Positions 26,203-35,350 of a stretch of DNA of 64,000 nucleotides are shown piece after piece. The position numbers and the translations under genes were made by a program. The notes under the pieces are model-generated. The model was given only the letters and a program-made list of their open reading frames with translations. It did not search any database and was not told the DNA's origin. Origin of the DNA: an uncultured Alphaproteobacteria bacterium (GTDB lineage: Bacteria; Pseudomonadota; Alphaproteobacteria; Methylaequorales; Methylaequoraceae). Where the stretch lies: contig CACJRF010000004.1 of NCBI GenBank assembly GCA_902595755.1, positions 61,516 to 125,515 on the forward strand, in the 5' to 3' direction. The number at the start of each line of letters is the position of its first letter. Positions within the stretch are counted from its first letter, which is position 1.

Positions 26203-26526
26203 TTAAAATGGTAACTTCATACCTGGTGGAAGACCCATCCCATCAGAAAGTGAACTCATCTGATTTGCAGCGCTTTCTTTTAATTTTTTATTTGCATCAT
26301 TAATTGCCGCAATTAATAAATCCTCAAGTACTTCTACCTCTTCGGAATTAATCAAAGTTGGATCAATTTTTAAACTTTTTATTTCATTTTTACCATTTAC
26401 TAATACTTTGATAACCCCTCCACCAGAGGAACCTTCAACTTCTTGCTCTTCTATCTTTTTTTGCATTTCTGCCATTTTATCTTGCATAGCCTTTGCTTGC
26501 TTCATAATCTGTGACATATTATTCAT
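26203..26526 (-). CDS. ybaB: YbaB/EbfC nucleoid-associated protein
   Basis: This is a small (107 residue) dimeric DNA-binding protein. A helical N-terminus (MSQIMKQAKAMQDKMAEMQK) precedes a short beta sheet with GGGVIKVLVNGKNEIKSLKIDP and a C-terminal helix with Gly/Met/Pro-rich tail GMGLPPGMKLPF. It sits between dnaX (13 bp upstream) and recR, the standard arrangement. Confidence 0.95.
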   Translation of the reverse strand: MNNMSQIMKQAKAMQDKMAEMQKKIEEQEVEGSSGGGVIKVLVNGKNEIKSLKIDPTLINSEEVEVLEDLLIAAINDANKKLKESAANQMSSLSDGMGLPPGMKLPF

Positions 26527-26539
26527 TGTATACCTCGCT

Positions 26540-28231
26540 TTAATTGTTTTGGTTAAGCTTTTTTACTGAAACTATTTCAGAAGATGGAATGATTTCAAGA
26601 ATTTTTTTTATTATTTCATTTTTTTTTATTTCTTTAATAACTTCAATATCCTTATCTTTGTTATATTCACTAATAGATTTTTTACCTTTTTTACTTGATA
26701 ATGAGAAAATCCATCTTTGCCCAATCTTCTTTTCAATAATTTTTGTTGCATTCCAAAGAATATTTTTACTATCAATTTTTTTATTTATACTTTCTAATTC
26801 TATTTCTCCAATTTTTTTTTCTGAATTAATTTCTGCTAGTGAATTTAATTTAAAGCTATTTCTTAAATGATATGCTATCTGCATTTCCGATTCGCGCTCG
26901 ATTAAATTTGTTAAAGATTTAAATTTTTTAATTTGACTATCAAAACTTATAATATCCTGAGATGAACTTTCATTTGATTGAAAGTTAAGATTTCTTGCTA
27001 AATTATCAGTATTTTCATGGCTTTTATCATTGATGTTTTCTTTTTGAGATTCTTTTTTCTTAATCATCTCATTGTTAGTGCTATTGTATTCTTTTTTAGA
27101 GTTTTCTTGTAAAACTTCAAATGGAGTTGGTAATAATGAAACGTAACATAATCTCATTATGGTCATTTCAAAACACTGTTTTTCATCAAAAGAACTTTGT
27201 ATTTCAGTAACATATTTTTGTAAAAGTTCCCAGAATCTTGTAAGGAAAACAATCTGATATTTGTTAGAAATTACCTCAACCCTTTCCAAAACATTTGAAT
27301 CTAAAAGAAAAATTTTCTTTTCAAGTCCACTTTTTAACTTAATTGTATGGAAACAAATATTCATGAGCATTTTAGCTAAAATATCTAATGATGCTCCTTT
27401 TGTGTAGATTTCTTCAAATTTCAATAAAGCTTTCTTGATATCTCCTTCACACAAATATTCAAACAAATCAATTACTAAGTTATTATCTGATAGCCCTAAA
27501 ACCTCTTTGACTGTGTCTAGTAAAATTGGAGTTCCTCTTGATAAAACATTATCTAAAATGGATAGTGCATCTCTAACAGAGCCTTCTGATGCTTGAGAAA
27601 TTAGTAATGCTGATTCTTCGCCTAATTTAAAATCTTCCTTTTTTGACACTTCAATTAAGAAATCAGACAGTATAGAAGTATCTATTCTTCTTAGCTCGAA
27701 CTTTTGACATCGAGACATAATAGTAAGAGGTATTTTATCAGTTTCTGTTGTTGCAAAAATAAATATTATGTCTTCTGGCGGCTCTTCAAGAGTTTTAAGT
27801 AATGCGTTGAATGCCGCTTTGGAGAGCATATGAACTTCATCTATAATGTAGATTTTCTTTTTTACCTCGACTGCTTTATAGTTTAGATTCTCAATGATTT
27901 CTCTAACATCAGCCACTCCAGTCCTACTAGCAGCATCAATTTCTACAACGTCCATATTTTTTTCTTCTGAGATTGAAATACAACTTGCACATTCTCCGCA
28001 AGGTTCAGGATTCGAAAGGTCGATTTTTTCACAGTTAACTATTTTTGATATTATTCTGGCTATTGTAGTCTTACCGACACCTCTTGTTCCTGAAAAAAGA
28101 AAGGCATGAGGCAGTCTATTTAGCTTGATTGAACCTTTAATTATTTTACAGGTTTCTTCCTGTCCAATGATTTCAGATAGTTTTTTCGGTCTATACTTTC
28201 TTGCAAGTACTTTATAACTTTTATTTTCCAT
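26540..28231 (-). CDS. dnaX: DNA polymerase III subunit gamma/tau
   Basis: This is the clamp-loader ATPase and replisome organiser. The 563-residue protein shows YRPKKLSEIIGQ, Walker A SGTRGVGKTTIAR (about 47-59), a zinc module EPCGECASC (about 76-84), Walker B IIDEVHML (about 128-135), TTETDKIP sensor 1 and SVRDALSILD sensor 2. The region after about residue 375 is Lys/Asn/Ser-rich and poorly conserved, as in tau. The start is 16 nt downstream of the SRP RNA gene on the same strand. Confidence 0.95.
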   Translation of the reverse strand: MENKSYKVLARKYRPKKLSEIIGQEETCKIIKGSIKLNRLPHAFLFSGTRGVGKTTIARIISKIVNCEKIDLSNPEPCGECASCISISEEKNMDVVEIDAASRTGVADVREIIENLNYKAVEVKKKIYIIDEVHMLSKAAFNALLKTLEEPPEDIIFIFATTETDKIPLTIMSRCQKFELRRIDTSILSDFLIEVSKKEDFKLGEESALLISQASEGSVRDALSILDNVLSRGTPILLDTVKEVLGLSDNNLVIDLFEYLCEGDIKKALLKFEEIYTKGASLDILAKMLMNICFHTIKLKSGLEKKIFLLDSNVLERVEVISNKYQIVFLTRFWELLQKYVTEIQSSFDEKQCFEMTIMRLCYVSLLPTPFEVLQENSKKEYNSTNNEMIKKKESQKENINDKSHENTDNLARNLNFQSNESSSQDIISFDSQIKKFKSLTNLIERESEMQIAYHLRNSFKLNSLAEINSEKKIGEIELESINKKIDSKNILWNATKIIEKKIGQRWIFSLSSKKGKKSISEYNKDKDIEVIKEIKKNEIIKKILEIIPSSEIVSVKKLNQNN

Positions 28232-28247
28232 AAATTTTGTCTAAAAA

Positions 28248-28339
28248 GGAGCTGAAGTTCAACCCAATGAAAATCGTTACGGCTGCTTCTTTTCAGACCT
28301 GACCGGGTTGGCGAGATCATTGCCTAAATTCAACTCCCA
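28248..28339 (-). ncRNA. ffs: Signal recognition particle RNA (4.5S type)
   Basis: The - strand carries the invariant SRP core: GGTCAGGTC, a short loop, then AAGCAGCCGTAACG. The ends close in a long stem: GGAGTTGAA near 28337-28329 pairs with TTCAGCTCC at 28256-28248 (one G-U). A T5 run follows immediately (28247-28243), giving a natural terminator. The RNA binds Ffh for co-translational targeting. It sits directly upstream of dnaX, a frequent alphaproteobacterial arrangement. Confidence 0.93.
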
Positions 28340-28374
28340 ATTCAAATTAACATTTTACTGAATAAATTAAAATA

Positions 28375-29208
28375 TTATTTTCTAAAGGTTGAAGCTTCAT
28401 AAAAACCTAAAATTTTAATTTTGTAAGCAATTTTCTTAAGCGCATTCATAGCCTTTAAAAAAGATTTATTTTTTGGATGTGATTCTACATCGATTAAAAA
28501 TGAAAATTGTTTGAACTCTTTATTCACAAAAAAACTTTCTAATCTTGTTAGATTAATATTATTCTGTGCAAATCCTCCCAATGCTCTGTATAGCGATGCA
28601 GGTTTATTCTTTGTGTCAAAAATAATAGTAGTGATTATTTTTTTTTTTAAATTCACCTCAACACTTTTCTTCGAGAAAACTAAAAATCTTGTAATATTAT
28701 TTTTATCGTCCTCGATATTTTTTTTAATTATTTTTAAATTATAAATCTTCGCTGCCAAACTAGAAGCAATTGCAGCATTCTTTTCATCATTACTTTCTGA
28801 TACAAATTTTGCTGCACCTGCAGTATCTAAATGTGTCATCGGCTTAAGTCTAAATTTCTCTATTTTTTTTTTGCACTGTGATAGCGCATGCACATGACTG
28901 TATGCAAATCTGAGGTTTTTTAACTGATTATTCTTTTTAATCATAAGATTGTGTTCAATCTTAAGATAATGCTCTGCTATAATTTTTAATTTTAAACTTT
29001 GAAGTAAAACATGCATATCTGCCACGCGACCAGCTATGTTATTTTCAACAGGGATCATTGCCAAAAATGCATTATTATTCCTTACAGCATCAAGTGCTTG
29101 CTCGAAGGTGGTACAAGGAAATGGTTCGTATTCTTTATAAAATTTATTACATGCTAAATCTGAATAAGCGCCTTTAAGTCCTTGAAAGGAAATTTTTTGT
29201 GTTTTCAT
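28375..29208 (-). CDS. pheA: Prephenate dehydratase
   Basis: It converts prephenate to phenylpyruvate in phenylalanine synthesis. The 277-residue monofunctional protein has the catalytic domain with FQGLKGAYSDLACNKF (about 8-23), IPVENNIAGRVADMH (about 57-71), and DDKNNITRFLVFS (about 166-178, catalytic Thr-Arg). A C-terminal ACT domain contains the ESFFVNKEF region, where the usual ESRP motif is changed to ESFF; this may affect phenylalanine feedback. No chorismate mutase domain is fused. It follows kdsB in one transcript. Confidence 0.93.
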   Translation of the reverse strand: MKTQKISFQGLKGAYSDLACNKFYKEYEPFPCTTFEQALDAVRNNNAFLAMIPVENNIAGRVADMHVLLQSLKLKIIAEHYLKIEHNLMIKKNNQLKNLRFAYSHVHALSQCKKKIEKFRLKPMTHLDTAGAAKFVSESNDEKNAAIASSLAAKIYNLKIIKKNIEDDKNNITRFLVFSKKSVEVNLKKKIITTIIFDTKNKPASLYRALGGFAQNNINLTRLESFFVNKEFKQFSFLIDVESHPKNKSFLKAMNALKKIAYKIKILGFYEASTFRK

Positions 29209-29219
29209 ATTTCAACAGA

Positions 29220-29964
29220 TTAAAGTTTATTTTTCTTAAAAATCAATCTTATTTTCCTTAAATCATTAATTGTATCCACACTTGGGGGGGTTATAATCTA
29301 CTTTGACTGTTTTTATTTTTAAATTATTATCCATTGCTCTTAGTTGTTCAAGTTTTCCTTGAACTTCATTTTTGGATTGATTTAAATTAATGAATTTTTT
29401 TAGTACTTTTGGTCTAAATGCGTAAACGCCAATGTGGTGATAATAATTTAATTTAGATGAAATCTTTCTTTTAAAGTCTTTTACATATCCAATATTATTT
29501 TCTAGTAAAACTCTCGCTTTTACAATATTTTCATCTTCAACTTCATCATTTTCTAAATTACAAACAGCTGTGCCTATTTGTACTTTATCATCATCGAAAA
29601 GTTTTATTAGTCCTTCTAATAAGTTCCTATCAAATAGAGGCAGATCTCCTTGAAGGTTAATAATGATATCATATTTCTTTTTTTGAAGCTCATAAGCTTC
29701 ATAAACTCTATCTGTTCCACTTTCATGTTTTTTTAAACTCATAATTACTCTAATTTTTGTTTGTTTACATAAATTAAATATTTCATTACTGTCAGTCGCA
29801 ACTATTACATCTTTGAAACCTAAATTCTTAGCATGCTCTGCAACTCTTTGAATCATTGGTTTTCCATGAATAGTTCTTAATAATTTTTTTGATAGTCTTG
29901 ACGACTTAAGCCTTGCAGGAATAATTATAATTATTTTATGATTTTTTTTTATTTTATTGATCAC
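29220..29964 (-). CDS. kdsB: 3-deoxy-manno-octulosonate cytidylyltransferase (frameshifted near its end)
   Basis: KdsB makes CMP-KDO for lipopolysaccharide. IIPARLKSSRLSKKLL (about 14-29), GKPMIQRV, TDSNEI, NLQGDLPLF and KLEQLRAMDN are all present. As written the frame ends at 29266 after 232 residues with an aberrant tail KCGYN. A run of seven C (29290-29284 on the - strand) precedes it. Removing one base restores NPPSVDTINDLRKIR, the expected family C-terminus, and a 247-residue protein stopping at 29220, 11 bp before pheA. The start is GTG at 29964. Assembly error or real mutation cannot be told from one copy. Confidence 0.9.
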
Positions 29965-30008
29965 AATGTATCTATTTTATAATAGTATTATAATAAAAAA
30001 TAAAAATT

Positions 30009-30521
30009 ATGAATAAATACTTTTTATCTATTATATCAATTCTATTATTATTCCAATCTTTCAAGGTGTTTGACGAAATTTTTTATCATGAAGAAGAGGC
30101 AAAAGGTTCGAAGATATTTGCGGAAGTAGACGATACTGATCCTGATCTTACTGAAGATGTTAATGAAAAGGTTGAAGTTGCAGAAAAATTGGATCTTGAC
30201 TCTTTGTTTGTAAATTTTGATGTAAAAAAGGGAGAAAAAATTGCAAAACAATGCTCGGCTTGTCATGACTTTAGTGTAAATTTAAAAGTTAAAATTGGCC
30301 CTCCTCTATGGGGAGTTGTGGGAAGAAAAGCTGCTGCAATAAGTGATTACAAATATTCAGATGCGCTTGTTAATTTCAAAAAGGACTGGAATAGAGAAAC
30401 ACTTTTCTCCTTCTTAGAAAACCCAAAAAACTATGTAAAAGGAACAAAAATGATTTATAAAGGATTGAAAAAAAACTCAGACAGAGTGAATCTTATTTCT
30501 TATTTAGAATCTTTAAAATAA
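30009..30521 (+). CDS. Membrane-anchored c-type cytochrome
   Basis: The 170-residue protein starts with an uncleaved-looking hydrophobic anchor (about 4-20) and an acidic spacer. A class I cytochrome c domain follows, with heme-binding QCSACH (about 81-86), GPPLWGVVGRKAA and the axial methionine in KGTKMIYKGL (about 150). It resembles CycM-type cytochrome c that shuttles electrons to terminal oxidases in alphaproteobacteria. It is divergent from kdsB, as commonly found, and is followed directly by the HisN-like gene. Confidence 0.9.
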   Translation: MNKYFLSIISILLLFQSFKVFDEIFYHEEEAKGSKIFAEVDDTDPDLTEDVNEKVEVAEKLDLDSLFVNFDVKKGEKIAKQCSACHDFSVNLKVKIGPPLWGVVGRKAAAISDYKYSDALVNFKKDWNRETLFSFLENPKNYVKGTKMIYKGLKKNSDRVNLISYLESLK

Positions 30522-31298
30522 ATGACTCATGAAGTAAATGAACTGCTTCATTTCGCTAATTCTTTTGCGAACAAAAGTAAAAAAATACTTAAGACAAAAT
30601 ACCTTAATAACTTTAACGTTAAAAAAAAATTAGATGGATCATTTGTAACTGATGTTGATCAAGAAATAGAATCTCTATTTAAAAAAAAACTAAGTAGAAA
30701 ATTTCCAAATCATGGTGTTATTGGAGAAGAATATGGTTCAGAAAACCTGAAGTCAGAATATATTTGGGTAATCGACCCTCTTGATGGAACCCATAGTTTC
30801 ATTTCTGGTAAACCTTTATTTGGAACATTAATATCTTGTTTAAAAAATAATAAACCAATTATTGGTGTAATCGATATCCCGATTTTAAATCATAGATGGT
30901 ATGGGGGTAAGAACGTTGGAGTTTATTTTAACAAAAAAAGATGTAGTAAAATTAAAAGTAAAAAAATGATTAAGGACTCTATTATTTCGTCTACTTCACC
31001 ATTTATGTTCAATAAAAATGACCAAAAAAAGATTGTTAAAATTTATAATGATTCACGTTTTCCAATTTTCGGAGCAGATTGCTATGCATATGGTCTTTTA
31101 CTTCTTGGAAAAATAGATCTTATTATTGAGGCAAATCTTAAACCCTGGGACTATATGGCTCAAATTCCACTTATAAGAGAACTTGGTGGTAATATTACTG
31201 ACTGGGAAGGAAAAGATTTAAATGTCAAATCTAAAGGAAAAATCATTGCATCAATGAGTATGAATCACCATAAAAAAATTATAAATTTTTTAAAATGA
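30522..31298 (+). CDS. hisN: Inositol-monophosphatase-family phosphatase, probably histidinol-phosphatase
   Basis: The 258-residue Mg2+-dependent phosphatase has metal ligands in TDVDQEIE, IGEEYG (about 68-73) and WVIDPLDGTHSFISGKPLFG (about 83-102), plus KPWDYMAQIPLIRELGGNITDWEG (about 206-229). The THSFISG-PLFGTLI form and the K-P-W-D-Y motif favour the HisN histidinol-phosphatase subgroup over SuhB/CysQ. It begins immediately after the cytochrome stop and overlaps yejA by 4 bp, so it may be in that operon. Confidence 0.78.
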   Translation: MTHEVNELLHFANSFANKSKKILKTKYLNNFNVKKKLDGSFVTDVDQEIESLFKKKLSRKFPNHGVIGEEYGSENLKSEYIWVIDPLDGTHSFISGKPLFGTLISCLKNNKPIIGVIDIPILNHRWYGGKNVGVYFNKKRCSKIKSKKMIKDSIISSTSPFMFNKNDQKKIVKIYNDSRFPIFGADCYAYGLLLLGKIDLIIEANLKPWDYMAQIPLIRELGGNITDWEGKDLNVKSKGKIIASMSMNHHKKIINFLK

Positions 31299-33214
31299 AG
31301 ATAATAATTCTATTAATTTTTAAGTTTATTTTTTTAAACTTCTCTAGCTTATTAGGAAGTGATTATTCTCACGGTATAGCAATGCATGGAGACCTCAAGT
31401 ATAAAGAAGGTTTTAAAAAATTTGATTATGCTGATGCGAATGCTTTTAAAGGTGGAAAAATTAAATTATCGAGTATTGGAACTTTTGATAATCTCAACCC
31501 TTATATTCTGAAAGGAGTAGCAGCTTGGCAGACAACTTACCTTTTTGAAACATTAATGAAATCTTCATTTGACGAACCTTTTAGTCAATATGGACTCATT
31601 GCTGAAGGTATACAAGTTCCCAAAGATCGCTCGTGGGTCAAATTTAAAATTAGAAAGGAAGCAAAATTTTCAGATGGCTCTAAAATTAAACCAGAAGATG
31701 TTATTTTCTCATTCAATATGCTTATTTCTAAAGGTCACCCTGCATATAAAAGCTATTATAAACAAGTGGATTTTGTAAAAAAAATTAGCAGTAATGAGGT
31801 GAAATTTTTTTTTAAAGGAGAACCAAACCCAGAACTGCCACTTATAATAGGTTATCAATTACCGATATTCTCCAAAGATTACTGGGATGGTAAAGATTTC
31901 AGCCAAACAACACTTGAGCCACCGCTTGGAAGTGGTCCTTACCTAATAGAAAACATAAAACCCGGAAGAAGCATTACCCTCAAAAAAAATCCTGATTACT
32001 GGGGTAAAAATATCAATGTCAATATTGGTCGATATAACTTCAATACTATTCATACAGACTATTATAGAGATGAAACAGTAGCTATAGAGGCTTTTAAATC
32101 TGGGGCGTATGATTTTAAAATCGAAAACTCCTCAAAAAACTGGGCAACTTCTTATAAATTTAAAGCAGTAGAAAGGGAACAAGTAATTACAGAGGAAATA
32201 AAATACTTTAGACCAAGTGGGATGCAAGGGTTCGCATTCAATATCAGAAAACCTATCTTCGAAAACAGAAATGTAAGAAAGGCATTAACTTATGCTTTTG
32301 ATTTCGAGTGGTCAAATCGTAATTTATTTTATAATGCCTACACGAGAACTAAAAGTTTTTTTGATAATTCAGAATTATCATCTCAAAAACTTCCAAGTAA
32401 AGCAGAGTTGAAAATATTAAATAAGTATAAAGAAAGAATACCTAATGAAGTATTTAATACAGTTTATAGCCCTCCAAATACCGAAGTAGAGGGGAATAGT
32501 TTAAGAAATAACCTCAGAATAGCTAGAAGAATTTTAAAACAAGAAGGTTGGGTTATTAAGAATGATTTACTAACAAACCAAAAAACAGGTCAAATATTTG
32601 AGTTTGAAATTCTCCTCAGATCTCAATTGTTTGAGAGAATTGTTTTGCCTATGAAGAGAAATTTAGAAAAATTAGGAATTAAAATGAGGATTAGAACAGT
32701 TCAAGATGATTCACAATACCAAAAAAGATTGGAAGAGTTTGACTTTGATATGGTTGTAACCAACTATGGATCAATTATTTCTCCAGGAAATGAGCAAAGA
32801 AATTATTGGGGATCTTTATCTGCAGACCAACCAGGTAGTGCAAATATTGTCGGGGTGAAAAATCCAATAATTGACGAGATTATTGAAGATTTAATAAGTT
32901 CAAAAAATAGGCAGGAGCTTATTAATTATACCAGAGCTCTAGATAGAATTTTATTATTTAATTACTACCTTATTCCCCAATTCCATATTGGACATTACAG
33001 AGTTGCCTATTGGAATAAATTGTCAAGACCAAGTAACAACCCAAAATATGATCTCGGATTTGATTTCTGGTGGTTTGATAAGGAAAAAGAAATGAAAATT
33101 GGTAGTATAGAAGCAGAAAGTAATAATGAAAAAAAATTAAATTTCAGTTTTATGTATTTTCTTATTCTTATTTTCCCATTTATTATATTATGGAGAATTA
33201 GGAAAAATAAATAA
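31295..33214 (+). CDS. yejA: ABC transporter solute-binding protein, oligopeptide type (YejA-like)
   Basis: This family-5 extracellular binding protein has 639 residues. It carries an N-terminal signal peptide (about 3-20), [19 protein letters not shown] near the mature N-terminus as in Yej[21 protein letters not shown] and [10 protein letters not shown]. It should capture peptides for the adjacent YejBEF. Unusually, the last 25 residues form a hydrophobic segment ([15 protein letters not shown]) followed by RIRKNK, which looks like a C-terminal inner-membrane anchor. It shares its last base region with yejB. Confidence 0.88.
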   Translation: MKIIILLIFKFIFLNFSSLLGSDYSHGIAMHGDLKYKEGFKKFDYADANAFKGGKIKLSSIGTFDNLNPYILKGVAAWQTTYLFETLMKSSFDEPFSQYGLIAEGIQVPKDRSWVKFKIRKEAKFSDGSKIKPEDVIFSFNMLISKGHPAYKSYYKQVDFVKKISSNEVKFFFKGEPNPELPLIIGYQLPIFSKDYWDGKDFSQTTLEPPLGSGPYLIENIKPGRSITLKKNPDYWGKNINVNIGRYNFNTIHTDYYRDETVAIEAFKSGAYDFKIENSSKNWATSYKFKAVEREQVITEEIKYFRPSGMQGFAFNIRKPIFENRNVRKALTYAFDFEWSNRNLFYNAYTRTKSFFDNSELSSQKLPSKAELKILNKYKERIPNEVFNTVYSPPNTEVEGNSLRNNLRIARRILKQEGWVIKNDLLTNQKTGQIFEFEILLRSQLFERIVLPMKRNLEKLGIKMRIRTVQDDSQYQKRLEEFDFDMVVTNYGSIISPGNEQRNYWGSLSADQPGSANIVGVKNPIIDEIIEDLISSKNRQELINYTRALDRILLFNYYLIPQFHIGHYRVAYWNKLSRPSNNPKYDLGFDFWWFDKEKEMKIGSIEAESNNEKKLNFSFMYFLILIFPFIILWRIRKNK

Positions 33215-34323
33215 TGTTAAATTATATTTTCAAAAGGTTAATCCTTATAATCCCAACTCTTCTGGGGATCCTTGCTGTTAATTTTATAATAATTCAGGCA
33301 GCTCCTGGTGGTCCAGTAGAAAAGGCTATAGCACAGATTAAAGGTAATGATGTTTCTGTAACATCAAGGTTTACCTCCTCGGGCGGAGAGCAATTACAAA
33401 GTTCTCAATCCACTCAGTTAAGCAGTACCTCCCAAGATTCAAAATATAGGGGATCTCAAGGAATTGACCCTGACCTAATTAAGGAACTAGAAAAACAATA
33501 TGGTTTTGATAAACCTCCTTTAGAGAGATTTATAAATATGTTAAAGAATTATTTAGTCTTTGATTTTGGTGAAAGTTTTTATAAAGATAAATCAGTTATT
33601 GATTTGATAATTGAAAAGCTACCTGTATCAATATCCCTTGGATTATGGACAACGCTTATTGTTTATTTGATATCAATCCCTCTAGGTATAAAAAAAGCTG
33701 TTAGAGATGGGTCCGATTTTGATATATTTACGTCCTCACTAATAATTATCGGGTATGCTATACCAGGTTTTTTATTTGCAATTTTTTTGATCGTTATTTT
33801 TGCTGGTGGAAGTTACTTAGATATCTTTCCACTAAGAGGGCTTATTTCTGACGACTGGGAAAATTTATCTTTTTTTAATAAAATTATTGATTATTTTTGG
33901 CATCTCACACTTCCCGTACTTGCAATGGTAATTGGCGGGTTTGCGAGTCTAACAATGTTGACTAAAAATTCATTTCTTGATGAGATCAATAAACAATATG
34001 TAGTCACAGCCAGAGCTAAGGGAGTAAGTGAAAAAAAAGTTTTGTATGGTCATGTGTTTAGAAATGCAATGCTCATCGTGGTTTCGGGATTTCCATCAGC
34101 ATTTATTAATATTTTATTCACTTCATCATTGTTAATTGAAGTGATTTTTTCTTTGGATGGTCTTGGACTTTTAGGGTTTGAAGCTGCTTTAGGAAGAGAT
34201 TATCCAGTTGTATTTGGAAGTTTATACATTTTTACACTACTTGGTCTTACAATAAAGCTCATTAGTGACTTGACTTACGTAATGATTGACCCACGAATTG
34301 ACTTTGAAGCTAGAGGGAATTAA
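33214..34323 (+). CDS. yejB: ABC transporter permease YejB
   Basis: This inner-membrane permease of the dipeptide/oligopeptide class has 369 residues. The N-terminal helix ([20 protein letters not shown]) is followed by the long periplasmic loop with a Ser/Gln-rich stretch (about 45-80) found in YejB. A binding-protein-dependent transport core with [20 protein letters not shown] (EAA loop, about 267-286) comes next. It is the second gene of yejABEF. Confidence 0.93.
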   Translation: MLNYIFKRLILIIPTLLGILAVNFIIIQAAPGGPVEKAIAQIKGNDVSVTSRFTSSGGEQLQSSQSTQLSSTSQDSKYRGSQGIDPDLIKELEKQYGFDKPPLERFINMLKNYLVFDFGESFYKDKSVIDLIIEKLPVSISLGLWTTLIVYLISIPLGIKKAVRDGSDFDIFTSSLIIIGYAIPGFLFAIFLIVIFAGGSYLDIFPLRGLISDDWENLSFFNKIIDYFWHLTLPVLAMVIGGFASLTMLTKNSFLDEINKQYVVTARAKGVSEKKVLYGHVFRNAMLIVVSGFPSAFINILFTSSLLIEVIFSLDGLGLLGFEAALGRDYPVVFGSLYIFTLLGLTIKLISDLTYVMIDPRIDFEARGN

Positions 34324-34325
34324 AA

Positions 34326-35348
34326 ATGAGTTTAAGTCCTCTATCAAAGAGAAGAATTGAAAACTTTAGATCAAATAAAAGAGGGTTTTATTCTGCTATA
34401 ATTTTCGTTTTTTTGTTTGTAATTACAATTTTTGCTGAATTTATAGCCAATGACAAACCAATCTTGGTAGTTTTTGATAATAAATTTTACTTTCCCGTAA
34501 TAGAAAAAATTCCGGAGACTTTTTTTGGAGGTGAATTTGAAACTGAATCTGATTACAAAGATCCTTTTGTTCAAAAGTTAATAAATACTAATGGTTTTTT
34601 TGTTATGCCCTTGATTGAGTACTCTTATGATACTATCAATTATGACCTTAAAGTTCCATCACCATCAAGTCCAACTTTTGAAAATTTATTAGGTACTGAT
34701 GATCAAGGTAGAGATGTTTTAGCGAGATTAATATATGGATTTAGAATTTCTGTTTTTTTTGGTTTAATTTTAACATTTCTTTCAAGTTTTATTGGAATTG
34801 TGATAGGTGGCTTGCAAGGTTTTTATGGTGGTGTAATTGATTTATATGGGCAACGTTTTATTGAAATATGGTCAGGTTTGCCGGTGTTATATTTATTAAT
34901 AATTATTTCAAGTTTCATTGAGCCAAGTTTTTGGGTTCTTTTATTTATTATGCTTTTATTTAGTTGGATGTCACTTGAAGGTGTTGTAAGAGCAGAATTT
35001 CTAAGAGCTAGAAATTTTGAATATGTGAAGGCTGCAAAGGCTCTTGGTGTTGGTAACTTAAAAATTATGTATAGACATGTTTTACCTAATGCTATGGTTG
35101 CAACTTTAACACTTATGCCATTCATTTTATCCGGATCCATAGCAACGTTAACATCATTAGATTTTTTAGGATTTGGGTTGCCTCCAGGCTCACCCTCACT
35201 AGGGGAGATGGTTTCACAGGGAAAAGCTAACCTACAAGCCCCTTGGTTAGGTATATCAGCTTTTATAACACTTTCCTTACAACTGAGTTTACTTGTTTTT
35301 GTTGGAGAAGCCGTCCGCGATGCATTCGACCCTAGAAAGGTATCTTAG
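34326..35348 (+). CDS. yejE: ABC transporter permease YejE
   Basis: The second permease of the Yej importer has 340 residues. After one N-terminal membrane helix (about 20-40) comes a long periplasmic segment ending GTDDQGRDVLARLIYGFR, the OppC/DppC-family signature. Five further helices follow, with the EAA loop AAKALGVGNLKIMYRHVLPNA (about 236). It ends with AVRDAFDPRK. It is spaced 2 bp from yejB and yejF. Confidence 0.93.
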   Translation: MSLSPLSKRRIENFRSNKRGFYSAIIFVFLFVITIFAEFIANDKPILVVFDNKFYFPVIEKIPETFFGGEFETESDYKDPFVQKLINTNGFFVMPLIEYSYDTINYDLKVPSPSSPTFENLLGTDDQGRDVLARLIYGFRISVFFGLILTFLSSFIGIVIGGLQGFYGGVIDLYGQRFIEIWSGLPVLYLLIIISSFIEPSFWVLLFIMLLFSWMSLEGVVRAEFLRARNFEYVKAAKALGVGNLKIMYRHVLPNAMVATLTLMPFILSGSIATLTSLDFLGFGLPPGSPSLGEMVSQGKANLQAPWLGISAFITLSLQLSLLVFVGEAVRDAFDPRKVS

Positions 35349-35350
35349 TA

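Noticed and set aside
27020..27080. Programmed frameshift in dnaX (A-rich stretch AAGAAAAAAG)
   Set aside because: The phase does not give an X XXY YYZ heptamer, and no following hairpin or near stop was convincing, so a gamma-type product is unsupported.
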